This document shows, piece after piece, positions 40,694 through 51,685 of a stretch of DNA of 64,000 nt. The notes beneath the pieces are model-generated. The model made no database searches, was not told the origin of the DNA, and worked only from the letters and a program-made list of their open reading frames with translations. How positions within the stretch are numbered: position 1 is the stretch's first letter; the number at the start of each line of letters is the position of its first letter. The DNA is from Paenibacillus sp. Root52 (lineage in GTDB: Bacteria > Bacillota > Bacilli > Paenibacillales > Paenibacillaceae), in NCBI RefSeq assembly GCF_001426865.1, contig NZ_LMFO01000018.1, forward strand, positions 1 to 64,000, in the 5' to 3' direction. Both the position numbers and the translations under genes were made by a program.

Positions 40694-40972
40694 ATGAGTC
40701 GCAGTTTGAAAAAAGGGCCATTCATTGATGGCTACATGCTCAAGAAGGTAGAAGAGATGGAAGCGTCAGGTAAGAAGAACGTTATCAAAACCTGGTCCCG
40801 TCGCTCTACAATTTTCCCACAATTCATCGGACACACATTTGGCGTTTACGACGGTCGTAAGCACGTGCCAGTGTATGTAACTGAGGACATGGTTGGACAC
40901 AAACTGGGTGAGTTCGCTCCAACCCGTACGTACAAAGGCCATACTGATGATGATAAGAAAACAAGAAGATAA
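40694..40972 (+). CDS. rpsS: 30S ribosomal protein S19
   Basis: S19 is in the 30S head near the A-site tRNA. The 92-residue product has [40 protein letters not shown] and [25 protein letters not shown] precedes the ATG. The 71-bp spacer after rplB holds a small hairpin (GCATC-TGCG-GATGC, 40648-40661). Confidence 0.98.
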   Translation: MSRSLKKGPFIDGYMLKKVEEMEASGKKNVIKTWSRRSTIFPQFIGHTFGVYDGRKHVPVYVTEDMVGHKLGEFAPTRTYKGHTDDDKKTRR

Positions 40973-41007
40973 ATGAATATCTTTAATGTTTGAGAGGAGG
41001 TTACACA

Positions 41008-41340
41008 ATGGAAGCAAAAGCACATGCTAAGTTTATCCGGATTGCTCCTCGTAAAGTTCAACTCGTTGTTGACTTGATTCGCGGCAAGCAAGTAGGTGAG
41101 GCGGTTGCCATTCTCCGTCACACTCCGAAATCTGCTTCTCCAATCGTTGAGAAGTTGCTCAACTCCGCTATTGCGAACGCGGAACATAATTATTCTTTGG
41201 ATGTTAATAACTTGGTTATCTCGCAAGCTTACGTGAACCAAGGACCGACAATGAAACGTTTCCGCCCTCGTGCAATGGGACGTGCAAGTCGTATTAACAA
41301 ACGTACTAGCCACATAACTTTGGTGGTATCTGAAAAGTAA
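41008..41340 (+). CDS. rplV: 50S ribosomal protein L22
   Basis: L22 lines the exit tunnel. The 110-residue product starts [21 protein letters not shown] and has the tunnel hairpin segment [20 protein letters not shown] (about 80-99), with no macrolide-resistance-type insertion or deletion. ATG 41008 follows GAGGAGG; the frame opens 18 bases earlier. Confidence 0.98.
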   Translation: MEAKAHAKFIRIAPRKVQLVVDLIRGKQVGEAVAILRHTPKSASPIVEKLLNSAIANAEHNYSLDVNNLVISQAYVNQGPTMKRFRPRAMGRASRINKRTSHITLVVSEK

Positions 41341-41355
41341 AAGGAGGGGAAACGT

Positions 41356-42021
41356 GTGGGCCAAAAGGTAAATCCAGTCGGACTCCGTGTCGGAGTTATC
41401 CGTGACTGGGAATCTAAGTGGTATGCAGGCAAAGACTTCGGTGATCTTTTGATGGAAGACGTGAAAATTCGTGAATTCCTGAAAAATAAATTGAAAGACT
41501 CCGCTATGTCTCGTGTTGAGATCGAGAGAGCGGCTAACCGCGTAAACGTAACGATTCACACAGCGAAACCAGGTATGGTAATCGGTAAGGGTGGATCTGA
41601 AGTAGAAAATCTTCGTAACCAAATTACGAAAATTGCTGGCGGTAAAAAAGTACACATCAACATCTCTGAAATTAAGAACCAAGACCTGGATGCAGTCCTG
41701 GTAGCAGAAAGCATTGCACAACAATTGGAACGTCGTGTTTCTTTCCGTCGTGCTCTGAAACAAGCTATTCAAAGAACTATGCGTTCTGGCGCAAAAGGCA
41801 TTAAAACTCAAGTAGGCGGACGTCTTGGCGGAGCTGAGATTGCACGTTCTGAAGGCTACAGCGAAGGAACTGTTCCACTGCACACACTGCGTGCTGACAT
41901 TGACTATGGTACAGCAGAGGCTCATACTACTTACGGACGTATCGGCGTAAAAGTATGGATCTATCGTGGAGAGGTTCTTCCTACGGCTAAGAAACAAGCT
42001 GCTAAGGAAGGAGGCAACTAA
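41356..42021 (+). CDS. rpsC: 30S ribosomal protein S3
   Basis: S3 is at the mRNA entry channel and has helicase activity. The 221-residue product starts with GTG ([20 protein letters not shown]) and contains the KH-type loop [26 protein letters not shown] is the SD. It lies 15 bases after rplV. Confidence 0.98.
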   Translation: MGQKVNPVGLRVGVIRDWESKWYAGKDFGDLLMEDVKIREFLKNKLKDSAMSRVEIERAANRVNVTIHTAKPGMVIGKGGSEVENLRNQITKIAGGKKVHINISEIKNQDLDAVLVAESIAQQLERRVSFRRALKQAIQRTMRSGAKGIKTQVGGRLGGAEIARSEGYSEGTVPLHTLRADIDYGTAEAHTTYGRIGVKVWIYRGEVLPTAKKQAAKEGGN

Positions 42022-42023
42022 TC

Positions 42024-42458
42024 ATGTTGGTACCAAAACGTGTAAAACACCGTAAGCAACAACGCGGACATATGAAAGGCCAAGCTAAAGGCGGAACTAC
42101 GCTGAACTTTGGCGAATACGGTCTGCAAGCTACGGAACCGGCTTGGATTACGAACCGTCAAATCGAAGCGGCTCGTATTGCGATGACTCGTTACATCAAA
42201 CGTGGTGGTAAAGTCTGGATTAAAATTTTCCCTGACAAACCAATCACTCAAAAGCCTCTCGAGGTTCGGATGGGTAGCGGTAAAGGTAATGTAGAAAAAT
42301 GGGTTGCAGTAGTGAAACCAGGTAAGATCATGTTTGAACTTGCTGGTGTACCGGAGGAGATTGCACGCGAAGCAATGCGTCTTGCCGCTCACAAACTGCC
42401 AATCAAAACGAAGTTCGTGAAACGTGAAGAATTGGGTGGTGAAGCAAATGAAAGCTAG
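42024..42458 (+). CDS. rplP: 50S ribosomal protein L16
   Basis: L16 organises the A-site tRNA region of the 50S. The 144-residue product starts [20 protein letters not shown] and has [20 protein letters not shown] and [19 protein letters not shown]. It follows rpsC by 2 bases and overlaps rpmC by 11 bases. Confidence 0.98.
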   Translation: MLVPKRVKHRKQQRGHMKGQAKGGTTLNFGEYGLQATEPAWITNRQIEAARIAMTRYIKRGGKVWIKIFPDKPITQKPLEVRMGSGKGNVEKWVAVVKPGKIMFELAGVPEEIAREAMRLAAHKLPIKTKFVKREELGGEANES

Positions 42459-42645
42459 TGAATTTCGCAACCTAACCTCTGCTGAAATCGAGCAAAAGAT
42501 TGCCGGATTTAAAGAAGAACTCTTTAACCTCCGCTTTCAACTCGCTACCGGTCAGCTGGATAACCCGACTCGAATCCGTGATGTGCGGAAAGAAATAGCT
42601 CGTGCTAAAACCATTATCCGTGAAAGAGAATTGGGAATCGGTTAA
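42448..42645 (+). CDS. rpmC: 50S ribosomal protein L29
   Basis: L29 is near the tunnel exit. The 65-residue product [20 protein letters not shown] onward has the [15 protein letters not shown] signature. Its ATG lies inside the end of rplP (11-base overlap), with GGTGGTGAAG as a weak SD, so it probably depends on translational coupling. Confidence 0.97.
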   Translation: MKASEFRNLTSAEIEQKIAGFKEELFNLRFQLATGQLDNPTRIRDVRKEIARAKTIIRERELGIG

Positions 42646-42692
42646 TTAGGGTCGGATATATAATCCGTCCGTAATCAGGAAGGAGGCCAACA

Positions 42693-42959
42693 ATGAGCGA
42701 AGAACGTAACGCACGTAAAGTGCAAACTGGTAAAGTAGTCAGTGATAAAATGGATAAAACGATTGTTGTTGCTGTAGAAACCTACAAAAACCACAAATTG
42801 TACCATAAGCGCATTAAGGTTACTAAAAAGTTCAAAGCGCATGACGAAGAAAACACTGCGAAAATCGGTGACACGGTGAAAATCATGGAGACTCGTCCGC
42901 TTTCGAAAGATAAACGCTGGAGACTTACTGAAGTCGTAGAAAAAGCGGTTATCATCTAA
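42693..42959 (+). CDS. rpsQ: 30S ribosomal protein S17
   Basis: S17 is a primary 16S-binding protein. The 88-residue product has [20 protein letters not shown] and [29 protein letters not shown] precedes the ATG. A small hairpin (CGGAT-ATATA-ATCCG) is in the 47-bp spacer after rpmC. Confidence 0.98.
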   Translation: MSEERNARKVQTGKVVSDKMDKTIVVAVETYKNHKLYHKRIKVTKKFKAHDEENTAKIGDTVKIMETRPLSKDKRWRLTEVVEKAVII

Positions 42960-42994
42960 TGCATATACAGCATAGCTGAAAGGAGGAATTCTAA

Positions 42995-43363
42995 ATGATC
43001 CAACCATTTACACGATTGACTGTAGCTGACAACTCCGGCGCGAAGGAATTGATGTGTATCCGCGTACTCGGCGGTACTGGACGTCGTACAGCTCAAATCG
43101 GTGACTTGATCGTTTGTTCTGTAAAACAAGCAACACCAGGCGGCGTTGTCAAAAAAGGTGATGTAGTTAGAGCGGTTGTCGTTCGTACTAAACGTTCTAT
43201 ACGTCGTAAAGACGGTTCCTACATCGGTTTTGATGAAAATGCAGCGGTTGTTGTCAAAGACGACAGAAGCCCTCGTGGAACACGTATTTTCGGACCTGTT
43301 GCTCGTGAACTTCGCGACAAAGATTTCATGAAAATCGTTTCCTTGGCTCCAGAAGTTATCTAA
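42995..43363 (+). CDS. rplN: 50S ribosomal protein L14
   Basis: L14 bridges the subunits and is the docking site of RsfS. The 122-residue product starts [20 protein letters not shown] and has [20 protein letters not shown] and [19 protein letters not shown]. The SD is AAAGGAGGAAT. Confidence 0.98.
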   Translation: MIQPFTRLTVADNSGAKELMCIRVLGGTGRRTAQIGDLIVCSVKQATPGGVVKKGDVVRAVVVRTKRSIRRKDGSYIGFDENAAVVVKDDRSPRGTRIFGPVARELRDKDFMKIVSLAPEVI

Positions 43364-43402
43364 AGCTTAATCTCGTGATGTTAGAAACAGGAGGTGTACG
43401 AA

Positions 43403-43756
43403 ATGCCAAGAGTGAAAAAAGTTCTGGAATCACATAACAACAAACTTCACGTTAAAAAGGAAGATACGGTTATGGTGATCAGCGGTAAAGACAAAGGTAA
43501 AAAAGGCCGTGTCATCGCTGCTTATCCTCGTGAGAACCGCGTCCTTGTGGAAGGTGTTAACATGGTGAAAAAACACCAGAAGCCTAACCAGCAAAATCCG
43601 CAAGGCGGCATTATCGAGAAGGAAGCTCCGATTCACGTTTCAAACGTAATGCACATCGATCCGAAGAGCGGAAAAGTAACCCGTGTTGGTTACAAAGTGT
43701 TGGATAGCGGAAAGAAAGTGCGCGTTGCTAAACGTTCCGGAGAAATTATCGACTAA
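43403..43756 (+). CDS. rplX: 50S ribosomal protein L24
   Basis: L24 is an early assembly protein with a KOW domain ([20 protein letters not shown] near 17-36). The 117-residue product starts [23 protein letters not shown] 43403 follows CAGGAGGTG; an in-frame upstream GTG/ATG lies before or within the SD. Confidence 0.97.
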   Translation: MPRVKKVLESHNNKLHVKKEDTVMVISGKDKGKKGRVIAAYPRENRVLVEGVNMVKKHQKPNQQNPQGGIIEKEAPIHVSNVMHIDPKSGKVTRVGYKVLDSGKKVRVAKRSGEIID

Positions 43757-43788
43757 TTGAACCGAATGAGAAAGGAGGGCTATGATTC

Positions 43789-44331
43789 ATGGCATCAAGA
43801 ATGAAAGAACGTTACCTGCAAGAAATCGCTCCTGCTTTGATGCAGAAGTTTAACTATACAACGGTAATGCAAGTGCCGAAAATCGAGAAAATCGTTATCA
43901 ACATGGGTGTGGGCGAAGCTGTCCAAAACTCCAAAGTGTTGGATTCTGCAGTAAACGATTTGCAACTGATCGCAGGTCAAAAACCTGTAATCACTCGTGC
44001 TAAAAAATCTATCGCAGGTTTCAAACTGCGTGAGAACATGCCTATCGGTGTGAAAGTGACATTGCGCGGCGAGCGTATGTATTACTTCCTCGATAAATTG
44101 CTTAACGTAACACTTCCACGTGTCCGCGACTTCCGCGGTGTTTCAAGCAAAGCTTTTGATGGTCGTGGTAACTATACACTGGGTCTTAAAGAGCAATTGA
44201 TCTTCCCAGAGATCGAGTATGATAAAGTAGACAAAGTCCGCGGTATGGATATTGTCATTGTAACAACGGCGAAAACAGACGAAGAGTCCCGTGAGTTGCT
44301 CACGCAACTGGGAATGCCTTTCGTTAAATAA
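43789..44331 (+). CDS. rplE: 50S ribosomal protein L5
   Basis: L5 binds 5S rRNA in the central protuberance. The 180-residue product has [40 protein letters not shown] and [30 protein letters not shown] precedes the ATG. Confidence 0.98.
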   Translation: MASRMKERYLQEIAPALMQKFNYTTVMQVPKIEKIVINMGVGEAVQNSKVLDSAVNDLQLIAGQKPVITRAKKSIAGFKLRENMPIGVKVTLRGERMYYFLDKLLNVTLPRVRDFRGVSSKAFDGRGNYTLGLKEQLIFPEIEYDKVDKVRGMDIVIVTTAKTDEESRELLTQLGMPFVK

Positions 44332-44404
44332 TGTTGGTATAACGTTTCCGGGTGTCTGGAAAGACTCCCTTTTCTCCGAAATTATTTAGGAGGTGTCAGG
44401 CTAA

Positions 44405-44590
44405 GTGGCAAAAACTTCGATGAAAGTTAAACAACAACGTACACCAAAGTTTAAAGTACGTGCTTATACACGCTGTGAGCGTTGCGGACGTCCACATTCG
44501 GTACTGCAGAAGTTCAAAATTTGCAGAATTTGCTTCCGTGAATTAGCTTATAAAGGCCAGATCCCTGGCGTGAAAAAAGCAAGCTGGTAA
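44405..44590 (+). CDS. rpsN: 30S ribosomal protein S14, zinc form
   Basis: This 61-residue S14 is the short zinc-binding type: C24/C27 (CERC) and C40/C43 (CRIC) form the ribbon. It starts with GTG after TTAGGAGGTG. Bacillota often keep a second, zinc-free S14 elsewhere for zinc starvation; none is in this window. Confidence 0.97.
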   Translation: MAKTSMKVKQQRTPKFKVRAYTRCERCGRPHSVLQKFKICRICFRELAYKGQIPGVKKASW

Positions 44591-44622
44591 AAAGTCCTGA
44601 ACGGGAAGGAGGTTAACTCACA

Positions 44623-45021
44623 ATGACTATGTCTGATCCAATTGCAGATATGCTTACTCGTATTCGTAACGCGAACACTGTTCGCCACGAAACAGTAGAA
44701 ATGCCTGCTTCGACAATGAAAAAACAAATCGCCGATATTCTGAAGCGTGAAGGTTTCATCCGTGATGCTGAAGTTATCGATGATAACAAACAAGGGATTA
44801 TCCGTGTTTTCCTGAAATACGGTCAAAATAACGAGCGCGTTATCACTGGTCTGAAAAGAATCAGTAAACCTGGTCTTCGTGTTTACACGAAAAGCAACGA
44901 AGTACCTCGTGTACTTGGTGGCCTGGGAATCGCGATCATCTCAACATCCAAAGGTATCATGACGGACAAAGAAGCTCGTCAATCAAAATCCGGCGGCGAA
45001 GTAGTCTGCTACGTTTGGTAA
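44623..45021 (+). CDS. rpsH: 30S ribosomal protein S8
   Basis: S8 is a central-domain 16S-binding protein; in enteric bacteria it is the spc-operon repressor. The 132-residue product starts [20 protein letters not shown] and ends [22 protein letters not shown]. The first ATG is taken (10 bases after GAAGGAGG); the second at 44629 is possible. Confidence 0.97.
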   Translation: MTMSDPIADMLTRIRNANTVRHETVEMPASTMKKQIADILKREGFIRDAEVIDDNKQGIIRVFLKYGQNNERVITGLKRISKPGLRVYTKSNEVPRVLGGLGIAIISTSKGIMTDKEARQSKSGGEVVCYVW

Positions 45022-45051
45022 TATAACGTCACAAGATAGGAGGTGCAACAT

Positions 45052-45594
45052 ATGTCTCGTATTGGTCGCAAACCAATTACAGTACCAAGTGGTGTGGACA
45101 TCACACTGGACAACACCGTTATTACGGTAAAAGGACCAAAAGGAACTCTGACTCGTGAGCTTCATAAAGATATGAAGGTTACAGTTGAGAACAACGAAAT
45201 TACAGTTGTGCGTCCTTCCGATAACAAAACTCACCGTTCTTTGCACGGCACAACGCGTAGCGTTGTAAACAATATGGTGAGCGGCGTTACTGAAGGATTC
45301 GCAAAATCTCTGGAGCTGGTTGGGGTCGGATATCGTGCAAGCAAATCCGGAGATAAAATCGTTCTGAACGTTGGATACTCTCACCCGGTTGAAATTACAC
45401 CGGAAGCGGGAATCGAATTCGAAGTTCCTTCGAATACGAAAATCATCGTTCGCGGAATCGATAAAGAGCGCGTAGGAGCTTACGCTGCTAAAATTCGTTC
45501 CGTTCGTGAACCTGAGCCGTACAAAGGTAAAGGTATTAAATATGAAGGCGAGCGTATCATCCGTAAGGAAGGTAAAGCCGGTAAGAAGAAATAA
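45052..45594 (+). CDS. rplF: 50S ribosomal protein L6
   Basis: L6 lies near the sarcin-ricin loop. The 180-residue product starts [20 protein letters not shown] and has the C-terminal signature [24 protein letters not shown] 45052 is 6 bases after TAGGAGGTG; a GTG at 45043 falls in the SD. The 117-bp spacer to rplR carries the hairpin GGCTTC-TGCTTT-GAAGCC (45661-45678). Confidence 0.98.
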   Translation: MSRIGRKPITVPSGVDITLDNTVITVKGPKGTLTRELHKDMKVTVENNEITVVRPSDNKTHRSLHGTTRSVVNNMVSGVTEGFAKSLELVGVGYRASKSGDKIVLNVGYSHPVEITPEAGIEFEVPSNTKIIVRGIDKERVGAYAAKIRSVREPEPYKGKGIKYEGERIIRKEGKAGKKK

Positions 45595-45711
45595 GATTTC
45601 TCTTACCGCCTTTGCGCGGCTTTCGGCTTGCTTGCTTCGTGTGTTTCTAATATACCCCGTGGCTTCTGCTTTGAAGCCAGCGAGGTAACCTGAAAGGAGT
45701 GAATCCCTGAG

Positions 45712-46080
45712 ATGATTACGAAACCAGATAAAAATAAGGCTCGTCTGAAAAGACACCTTCGTGTTCGTAAGAAAATCCAAGGAACGGCAGCACGTCCACG
45801 TTTGAACGTATTCCGTTCTGGTAAACATATGTATGCTCAAATCATCGATGATGTAGCTGGTGTAACAATCGCTTCCGCGTCTACCGTAGACAAAGAATTG
45901 AGCAGCGGCATTCAAAATGGTGCATCTGTTGAATCAGCTCGTAAAGTTGGCGAACTCGTTGCTAAACGTGCGAAAGACAAAGGTGTTTCCAACATCGTAT
46001 TTGACCGTAGTGGTTATCTGTACCATGGTCGTATCGCAGCATTGGCTGAAGCGGCTCGTGAAGCAGGACTTGAGTTTTAA
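45712..46080 (+). CDS. rplR: 50S ribosomal protein L18
   Basis: L18 binds 5S rRNA. The 122-residue product has [40 protein letters not shown] and [20 protein letters not shown]. The SD is AAAGGAGTG, 11 bases before the ATG, which is rather distant. Confidence 0.98.
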   Translation: MITKPDKNKARLKRHLRVRKKIQGTAARPRLNVFRSGKHMYAQIIDDVAGVTIASASTVDKELSSGIQNGASVESARKVGELVAKRAKDKGVSNIVFDRSGYLYHGRIAALAEAAREAGLEF

Positions 46081-46107
46081 GATATTTTTCAAAAGGAGGT
46101 TAACGAC

Positions 46108-46605
46108 TTGCGTGTAGATCCGAATACTTTGGAACTGACTGAAAGAGTTGTAAATATTAATCGCGTAGCTAAAGTAGTAAAAGGCGGACGCCGTTTCAGC
46201 TTTAGCGCACTAGTTGTAGTCGGCGACGGCAACGGCTGGGTTGGAGCTGGTATCGGTAAAGCGGGCGAAGTACCTGATGCAATTCGCAAAGGTATCGAAG
46301 ACGCTAAGAAAAACCTTGTACACGTTCCACTCGTAGGAACATCGATTCCTCACTTGGTAACAGGTAAGTTCGGCGCAGGACGCGTGCTGTTGAAACCAGC
46401 ATCTGAAGGTACTGGTGTTATCGCTGGTGGTCCTGTACGTGCGGTTCTCGAACTTGCTGGTGTGGGTGACATTTTGACAAAATCTCTGGGTTCTTCGAAT
46501 TCCATGAACATGGTCAATGCGACTTTGGAAGGTTTGTCCCGTTTGAAGCGTGCTGAAGACGTGGCTAAACTGCGCGGAAAATCCGTCGAAGAGCTTCTGG
46601 GTTAG
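46108..46605 (+). CDS. rpsE: 30S ribosomal protein S5
   Basis: S5 helps decoding accuracy and is the spectinomycin-resistance protein. The 165-residue product starts at TTG ([20 protein letters not shown]), 8 bases after AAAGGAGGT. The loop KVVKGGRRF, where resistance changes cluster, is unchanged. Confidence 0.97.
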   Translation: MRVDPNTLELTERVVNINRVAKVVKGGRRFSFSALVVVGDGNGWVGAGIGKAGEVPDAIRKGIEDAKKNLVHVPLVGTSIPHLVTGKFGAGRVLLKPASEGTGVIAGGPVRAVLELAGVGDILTKSLGSSNSMNMVNATLEGLSRLKRAEDVAKLRGKSVEELLG

Positions 46606-46617
46606 GAGGGAATTCTC

Positions 46618-46803
46618 ATGGCTAAATTAGAAATTACCCTCGTCCGTAGCTTGATCGGACGTCCGGAGACGCAAAGAACAACTGTGAAAACATTGGGATT
46701 GCGCAAAATCAACAGCAAAGTGGTTCAAAACGATAATCCTGCCATCCGTGGTATGATTAACAAAGTAAGCCACTTGGTAGCTGTAAAAGAAGTAGAAGCT
46801 TAA
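46618..46803 (+). CDS. rpmD: 50S ribosomal protein L30
   Basis: The 61-residue product [20 protein letters not shown] onward has the L30 signature [31 protein letters not shown] overlaps the end of rpsE and acts as SD; the spacing to rpsE is 12 bases. Confidence 0.97.
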   Translation: MAKLEITLVRSLIGRPETQRTTVKTLGLRKINSKVVQNDNPAIRGMINKVSHLVAVKEVEA

Positions 46804-46846
46804 TAACGGGTTAATCCCACAAATCTTTAAGGAGGTGCAACGAACG

Positions 46847-47287
46847 ATGAAGTTACATGAGCTTTCTCCATCTCCTGGATCTCGTAAAGAGCGTAAGCGT
46901 GTTGGTCGCGGTCCAAGTAGTGGTACAGGTAAAACATCAGGTCGCGGTCACAAAGGACAAAACTCTCGCTCTGGCGGTGGTGTTCGTCCAGGCTTCGAAG
47001 GTGGACAAAATCCATTGTATCGTCGATTGCCAAAACGTGGTTTCGTAAACCCAACTCGCAAAGAATTTGCAGTTGTGAATATTGAAGACCTGAACAGTTT
47101 TGCTGCGGGTACTGAAGTAACTCCAGAATTCTTGATGACGAACGGCGTAGTTAAAAACGCTAAATCCGGAATCAAAATCCTGGGTAACGGTGAAGTCACT
47201 GTGAAGCTGACTGTTAAAGCTAATAAGTTTTCTCAATCTGCGGTGGAGAAAATTGAAGCTGCCGGCGGTACAACCGAGGTGATTTAA
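46847..47287 (+). CDS. rplO: 50S ribosomal protein L15
   Basis: L15 is a late assembly protein. The 146-residue product has the glycine/basic-rich N-terminus ([20 protein letters not shown]) and [23 protein letters not shown] 46847 follows AAGGAGGTG by 9 bases. The last base of its TAA is the first base of the secY ATG. Confidence 0.98.
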   Translation: MKLHELSPSPGSRKERKRVGRGPSSGTGKTSGRGHKGQNSRSGGGVRPGFEGGQNPLYRRLPKRGFVNPTRKEFAVVNIEDLNSFAAGTEVTPEFLMTNGVVKNAKSGIKILGNGEVTVKLTVKANKFSQSAVEKIEAAGGTTEVI

Positions 47288-48585
47288 TGTTCAAGACCCT
47301 AAAGAATATCTGGCGGGTTGAGGATCTGCGCAAAAGGGTATTATTTACCCTTTTTGTACTGATCATTTACCGCATCGGCTCCTTTGTTCCCGTTCCCGGT
47401 GTCAACAAAGATGTGTTCGAAGCGACAAATTCTGCGGGTAAAGAAGTTTTTGGACTTCTCAATACGTTTTCGGGTGGAGCACTGTTCCAGTTCTCGATAT
47501 TTGCACTCGGAATCGTACCTTACATCACTGCGTCTATCATAGTACAGTTGCTTTCCATGGACGTTATACCAAAATTAGCGGAGTGGGCAAAGCAAGGTGA
47601 ACAAGGTAAGAAGAAATCTGCACAGTTGACCCGTTATTTAACGATAGGGTTGGCATTGGTTCAAGCGTTTGGTACGTCGATCGGATTCAATCGCTTGTAC
47701 AATACTGACATGATTCCTAATGCAACTTTTGCAGATTATATCTTGATTGCGATTGTACTTACGGCCGGTACTTCATTCCTGATGTGGCTTGGTGAGCAGA
47801 TCACCGAGAAGGGCATAGGAAACGGGATTTCGATTTTGATCTTTGCGGGTATCCTATCAACGGTGCCTAACATTATCAAACAAACGATCGAATCCGACTT
47901 TATCCAACCTGATCAGTTGTTTATGAACATTCTCAAGGGTGTAATCATCGCAATTGTTATTGTGCTGATCATCATTGGTGTCATTTACATTCAGCAGGCG
48001 ATTCGGAAAATTCCTGTACAGTACGCTAAACGTGTCGTAGGTAACAAAATGTACGGTGGACAGAATACACACATCCCGCTGAAAATTAATGCAGCAGGTG
48101 TTATCCCTGTCATCTTCGCATCATCGCTGTTGATGTTCCCAACGATTATCGCCAACTTCTGGGCAGATCGCGTATGGGCACAGTGGATCGGTCAGAATCT
48201 GACTACACACAAACCTCTTGGTATGTTGTTGTATGTCGTGATGATCTTCGGTTTCACATTCTTCTATACTTTCGTACAGATGAATCCTCAGCAGATGGCT
48301 GACAATATGAAAAAGAACGGCGGTTACGTCCCAGGCATTCGTCCGGGTAAAGCAACCGAGAAATATCTGACCCGTGTCATGACTCGTTTGACAATGGCCG
48401 GAGCCATCTTCTTGGCAGTCATTTCCGTTCTGCCTGTATTCTTAGGGGCACTTTCTGGTTTGCCTCAAGCAGCGCAAATTGGAGGAACATCCCTCCTGAT
48501 CGTTATCGGTGTTGCGCTGGATACGATGAAGCAAATCGAAAGCCAATTGATCAAACGCCACTACAAAGGTTTTATCAATAAATAG
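47287..48585 (+). CDS. secY: Preprotein translocase subunit SecY
   Basis: SecY is the protein-conducting channel. The 432-residue product has ten expected membrane helices, the plug region after helix 1 (VFEATNSAGKEVFGLLNTFS), GNGISILIFAGI near 179, and the cytoplasmic loop KMYGGQNTHIPLKIN near 255. It overlaps rplO by one base, so translation is probably coupled. The spacer to adk carries a long hairpin (48587-48631). Confidence 0.97.
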   Translation: MFKTLKNIWRVEDLRKRVLFTLFVLIIYRIGSFVPVPGVNKDVFEATNSAGKEVFGLLNTFSGGALFQFSIFALGIVPYITASIIVQLLSMDVIPKLAEWAKQGEQGKKKSAQLTRYLTIGLALVQAFGTSIGFNRLYNTDMIPNATFADYILIAIVLTAGTSFLMWLGEQITEKGIGNGISILIFAGILSTVPNIIKQTIESDFIQPDQLFMNILKGVIIAIVIVLIIIGVIYIQQAIRKIPVQYAKRVVGNKMYGGQNTHIPLKINAAGVIPVIFASSLLMFPTIIANFWADRVWAQWIGQNLTTHKPLGMLLYVVMIFGFTFFYTFVQMNPQQMADNMKKNGGYVPGIRPGKATEKYLTRVMTRLTMAGAIFLAVISVLPVFLGALSGLPQAAQIGGTSLLIVIGVALDTMKQIESQLIKRHYKGFINK

Positions 48586-48586
48586 G

Positions 48587-48631
48587 CAATAGGTACCGGT
48601 CGAGTGAAGATTTACTTGCCGGCACCTATTG
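48587..48631 (+). other. Long hairpin between secY and adk
   Basis: CAATAGGT (48587-48594) pairs with ACCTATTG (48624-48631). CCGG (48596-48599) pairs with CCGG (48619-48622) across an A/C mismatch, and AGT pairs with ACT near the loop. No T tract follows; it may be an RNase processing or mRNA-stability element. Confidence 0.65.
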
Positions 48632-48675
48632 TGCTGTTTGTTGATGTAGGGTAGTCTTGGAGGGAGTGACATAAC

Positions 48676-49320
48676 GTGAACATCCTATTCATGGGCCCTC
48701 CGGGGGCAGGAAAAGGAACGCAAGCAGAAGTCATCGTGAAAGAGTTCGGTATTCCCCATATTTCAACAGGCGATGCATTTCGCCTTGCGATCAAACAGGG
48801 AACTCCCATTGGTTTGAAAGCCAAGGAATATATGGATCAAGGATTGCTTGTACCAGATGATGTTACAATCGGCATCGTTGAAGAACGATTGCAGCAGCCT
48901 GACTGCAGAGAAGGGTTTCTCTTGGATGGTTTTCCAAGAACCTTGTCTCAAGCAGAAGCGCTCGATGGCATTCTGGATCGACTGAATTCAGGTCTTGATC
49001 ATGTGATTAACCTGAAAGTGGATCGCAACAAACTGTTGGCTCGTTTAACGGGTCGTCGGCTTTGTAAAGACTGTGGCGCCACGTATCATGTCGTATTCAA
49101 TCCGCCTAAGCAGGAAGGTATTTGTGATAAATGCGGCGGAGAGTTGTACCAACGCTCTGATGATAATGAAGAGAGCGTAGGCACGCGTCTGGACGAGTAT
49201 ATCAACAAAACAGCACCACTCCTCACGTTTTATGAGAACAAAGCTCTTCTTCGTCAAATGGATGGAGAGCAGGATATCGATCAAGTTTCTCAACAAATCG
49301 TGTCCTTACTGAGAGGTTAA
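48676..49320 (+). CDS. adk: Adenylate kinase
   Basis: Adk interconverts ATP+AMP and 2 ADP. The 214-residue product starts at GTG ([20 protein letters not shown]), with GGAGGGAGTG upstream. It has the P-loop GPPGAGKGT, the AMP-binding [12 protein letters not shown] and a zinc-type LID domain with four cysteines (CKDC near 130 and CDKC near 150), usual in Gram-positives. Confidence 0.98.
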   Translation: MNILFMGPPGAGKGTQAEVIVKEFGIPHISTGDAFRLAIKQGTPIGLKAKEYMDQGLLVPDDVTIGIVEERLQQPDCREGFLLDGFPRTLSQAEALDGILDRLNSGLDHVINLKVDRNKLLARLTGRRLCKDCGATYHVVFNPPKQEGICDKCGGELYQRSDDNEESVGTRLDEYINKTAPLLTFYENKALLRQMDGEQDIDQVSQQIVSLLRG

Positions 49321-49324
49321 TTGA

Positions 49325-50077
49325 ATGATCATTGGTAAGTCAGAAACGGAACTGGGTTTGATGCGAGAAGCAGGGAGAATCGTGGCGGAAACGCATCGTC
49401 TCTTAGCAGAACATATCTCACCCGGTATTACGACTGGAGAACTTGACCATATGGCCGAACAATTTATCCGCAGTCAAGGAGCTGTGCCGTCTTTCAAAGG
49501 TTATAACGGTTTCCCTGCCAGTGTGTGCGCTTCAGTGAATGAAGAGTTGGTGCATGGATTTCCCGGCAAACGCAAGTTGAACGAGGGCGATATTGTTACG
49601 TTTGACATCGGCGCGCAGTACCAAGGGTATCACGGAGATTCAGCCTGGACTTATCCAGTTGGCCGTATTTCTGAAGAAGCCCGTCGTCTCCTAGACGTTA
49701 CGGAGGCTTCATTGTACGCAGGTCTGGCGCAAGTGAAACCTGACGTTCGCTTGTTTACAATATCTCATGCGATTCAGAAATATATTGAGGATGCTGGTTT
49801 TTCGGTAGTACGTGAATATGTCGGTCACGGCATAGGAGCCAATCTGCATGAGGAACCAAAGATTCCGAACTATGGTCTTCCTGATCGGGGGCCACGGCTC
49901 AAAGCGGGCATGGTGCTGGCCATAGAGCCGATGGTTAACGTAGGTAGACGGTATGTAAAAACGTTGGAAGATAACTGGACTGTCGTAACTGTTGATGGAT
50001 CGTTATGTGCCCACTTTGAACACACCGTAGCAGTTACACCAGATGGCATGGAAATTTTCACAAAACTGAATGCGTAG
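49325..50077 (+). CDS. map: Methionine aminopeptidase, type I
   Basis: Map removes initiator methionine. The 250-residue product has the metal ligands in [17 protein letters not shown] (D97, D108), the His of [12 protein letters not shown] near 171, E of AIEPMVN near 204 and E of HFEHTVAVT near 235. It starts 4 bases after adk; the SD is GAGAGG at the adk end. It belongs to the spc cluster. Confidence 0.97.
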   Translation: MIIGKSETELGLMREAGRIVAETHRLLAEHISPGITTGELDHMAEQFIRSQGAVPSFKGYNGFPASVCASVNEELVHGFPGKRKLNEGDIVTFDIGAQYQGYHGDSAWTYPVGRISEEARRLLDVTEASLYAGLAQVKPDVRLFTISHAIQKYIEDAGFSVVREYVGHGIGANLHEEPKIPNYGLPDRGPRLKAGMVLAIEPMVNVGRRYVKTLEDNWTVVTVDGSLCAHFEHTVAVTPDGMEIFTKLNA

Positions 50078-50087
50078 GTGATAAGGC

Positions 50088-50396
50088 ATGAATAATCAGT
50101 CTAATCCGCAGCTCGGTCAACTTGTGAAGATCCGTAAAGGCCGCAATGCGGACCAAGCCGCAGTAATTGTTGCTATAGCGGACGCGAGGTTCGTATATAT
50201 TGCGGATGGAGACAAACGTAAGTTTGATCAGCCCAAGAAGAAGAACATTCTTCATCTTGAGCTCCAACCGATGATTAGCAGCGAGGTCGTAAACAGTTTA
50301 AACGAGAGTGGTCGGGTGACAAACGGAAAGCTCCGCTATGCGGTGCATTCGTTTCTGGAATCCACCAACATTCAAGCTGAAGAGAAAGGAGACTGA
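50088..50396 (+). CDS. KOW-domain RNA-binding protein, L14e-like
   Basis: This 102-residue protein has an N-terminal KOW-like segment ([30 protein letters not shown] begins at residue 9; [13 protein letters not shown] follows), like the RpL14e-like proteins encoded between map and infA in Bacillus (YbzG position). It probably binds RNA, but its role is unknown. It starts 10 bases after map and ends 3 bases before infA, so it is within the operon. Confidence 0.88.
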   Translation: MNNQSNPQLGQLVKIRKGRNADQAAVIVAIADARFVYIADGDKRKFDQPKKKNILHLELQPMISSEVVNSLNESGRVTNGKLRYAVHSFLESTNIQAEEKGD

Positions 50397-50399
50397 CTA

Positions 50400-50615
50400 A
50401 TGGCTAAGGAAGATGTCATTGAAGTGGAAGGTACGGTTCTCGAACCGCTACCGAATGCAACGTTCAAAGTTGAGCTTGAGAACGGTCATCAAATTCTCGC
50501 TCACGTTTCCGGAAAGTTGCGGATGCACTTTATCCGTATCCTGACTGGTGACAAAGTAGTTGTTCAGTTATCGCCTTATGATCTAACAAAAGGTCGTATA
50601 ACTTACCGTAAATAG
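50400..50615 (+). CDS. infA: Translation initiation factor IF-1
   Basis: IF-1 occupies the A site during initiation. The 71-residue S1-fold protein has [20 protein letters not shown] and [20 protein letters not shown] and [25 protein letters not shown] within the previous gene is the SD. Confidence 0.98.
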   Translation: MAKEDVIEVEGTVLEPLPNATFKVELENGHQILAHVSGKLRMHFIRILTGDKVVVQLSPYDLTKGRITYRK

Positions 50616-50639
50616 TAGTAGACAGTTGCAATGAACTGT

Positions 50640-50881
<242 letters not shown>

Positions 50882-50901
50882 TGAAGGGGGTGTAGCGTAA
50901 A

Positions 50902-51270
50902 ATGGCACGTATAGCTGGTGTGGATTTGCCACGTGATAAGCGCGTTGAGATCGCCTTGACTTATATTTTCGGAATCGGTAAAACGACTTCCCAGAAAATT
51001 CTGAGCTCTACAGGCATCAATCAGAACACTCGTGTTCGTGATTTGACGGAAGATGAAGTCAGCAAATTGCGTGAAAGTATCGACAAAGAGGTCAAAGTTG
51101 AAGGTGACCTGCGTCGTGAAATCTCTTTGAATATTAAACGTTTGACGGAGATCGGTTGTTACCGTGGAGTTCGTCATCGTCGTGGTCTGCCTGTTCGTGG
51201 ACAACGTACGAAAACGAATGCTCGTACTCGTAAAGGTCCTCGTCGTACAGTAGCGAACAAGAAGAAATAA
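50902..51270 (+). CDS. rpsM: 30S ribosomal protein S13
   Basis: S13 bridges to the 50S. The 122-residue product has [34 protein letters not shown] and the basic tail [30 protein letters not shown] precedes the ATG. Confidence 0.98.
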   Translation: MARIAGVDLPRDKRVEIALTYIFGIGKTTSQKILSSTGINQNTRVRDLTEDEVSKLRESIDKEVKVEGDLRREISLNIKRLTEIGCYRGVRHRRGLPVRGQRTKTNARTRKGPRRTVANKKK

Positions 51271-51289
51271 TAAGGGGGGATAAGAGAAA

Positions 51290-51685
51290 ATGGCTAAACC
51301 GAAAAAAGTCGTACGTACTAAACGTCGTGACCGTAAAAATATTGAATCTGGCGTGGCACATATCCGTTCCACTTTCAATAACACTATCGTTACTATTACG
51401 GATCCTCACGGAAACGCAATTTCGTGGGCAAGCTCCGGCGGCCTCGGATTCAGAGGTTCCCGTAAATCGACTCCGTTTGCTGCACAAATGGCTGCTGAGA
51501 CTGCTGCCAAAGCTGCAATGGAACATGGGATGAAAGCCGTTGAGGTTATGGTTAAAGGACCAGGCGCAGGCCGTGAAGCAGCGATCCGCTCTTTGCAAGC
51601 TGCTGGTCTTGAAGTTAACCTGATCAAAGACGTAACTCCAGTCCCGCATAACGGATGCCGTCCTCCAAAACGTCGTCGTGTCTAA
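51290..51685 (+). CDS. rpsK: 30S ribosomal protein S11
   Basis: S11 forms the platform of the 30S. The 131-residue product has [20 protein letters not shown] and the C-terminal [26 protein letters not shown] precedes the ATG. A possible rpoA promoter begins at its stop codon. Confidence 0.98.
   Translation: MAKPKKVVRTKRRDRKNIESGVAHIRSTFNNTIVTITDPHGNAISWASSGGLGFRGSRKSTPFAAQMAAETAAKAAMEHGMKAVEVMVKGPGAGREAAIRSLQAAGLEVNLIKDVTPVPHNGCRPPKRRRV

Noticed and set aside
40846..41997. 383-codon minus-strand frame opposite rpsS-rplV-rpsC
   Set aside because: It crosses three real genes in antisense and has no initiation signals.
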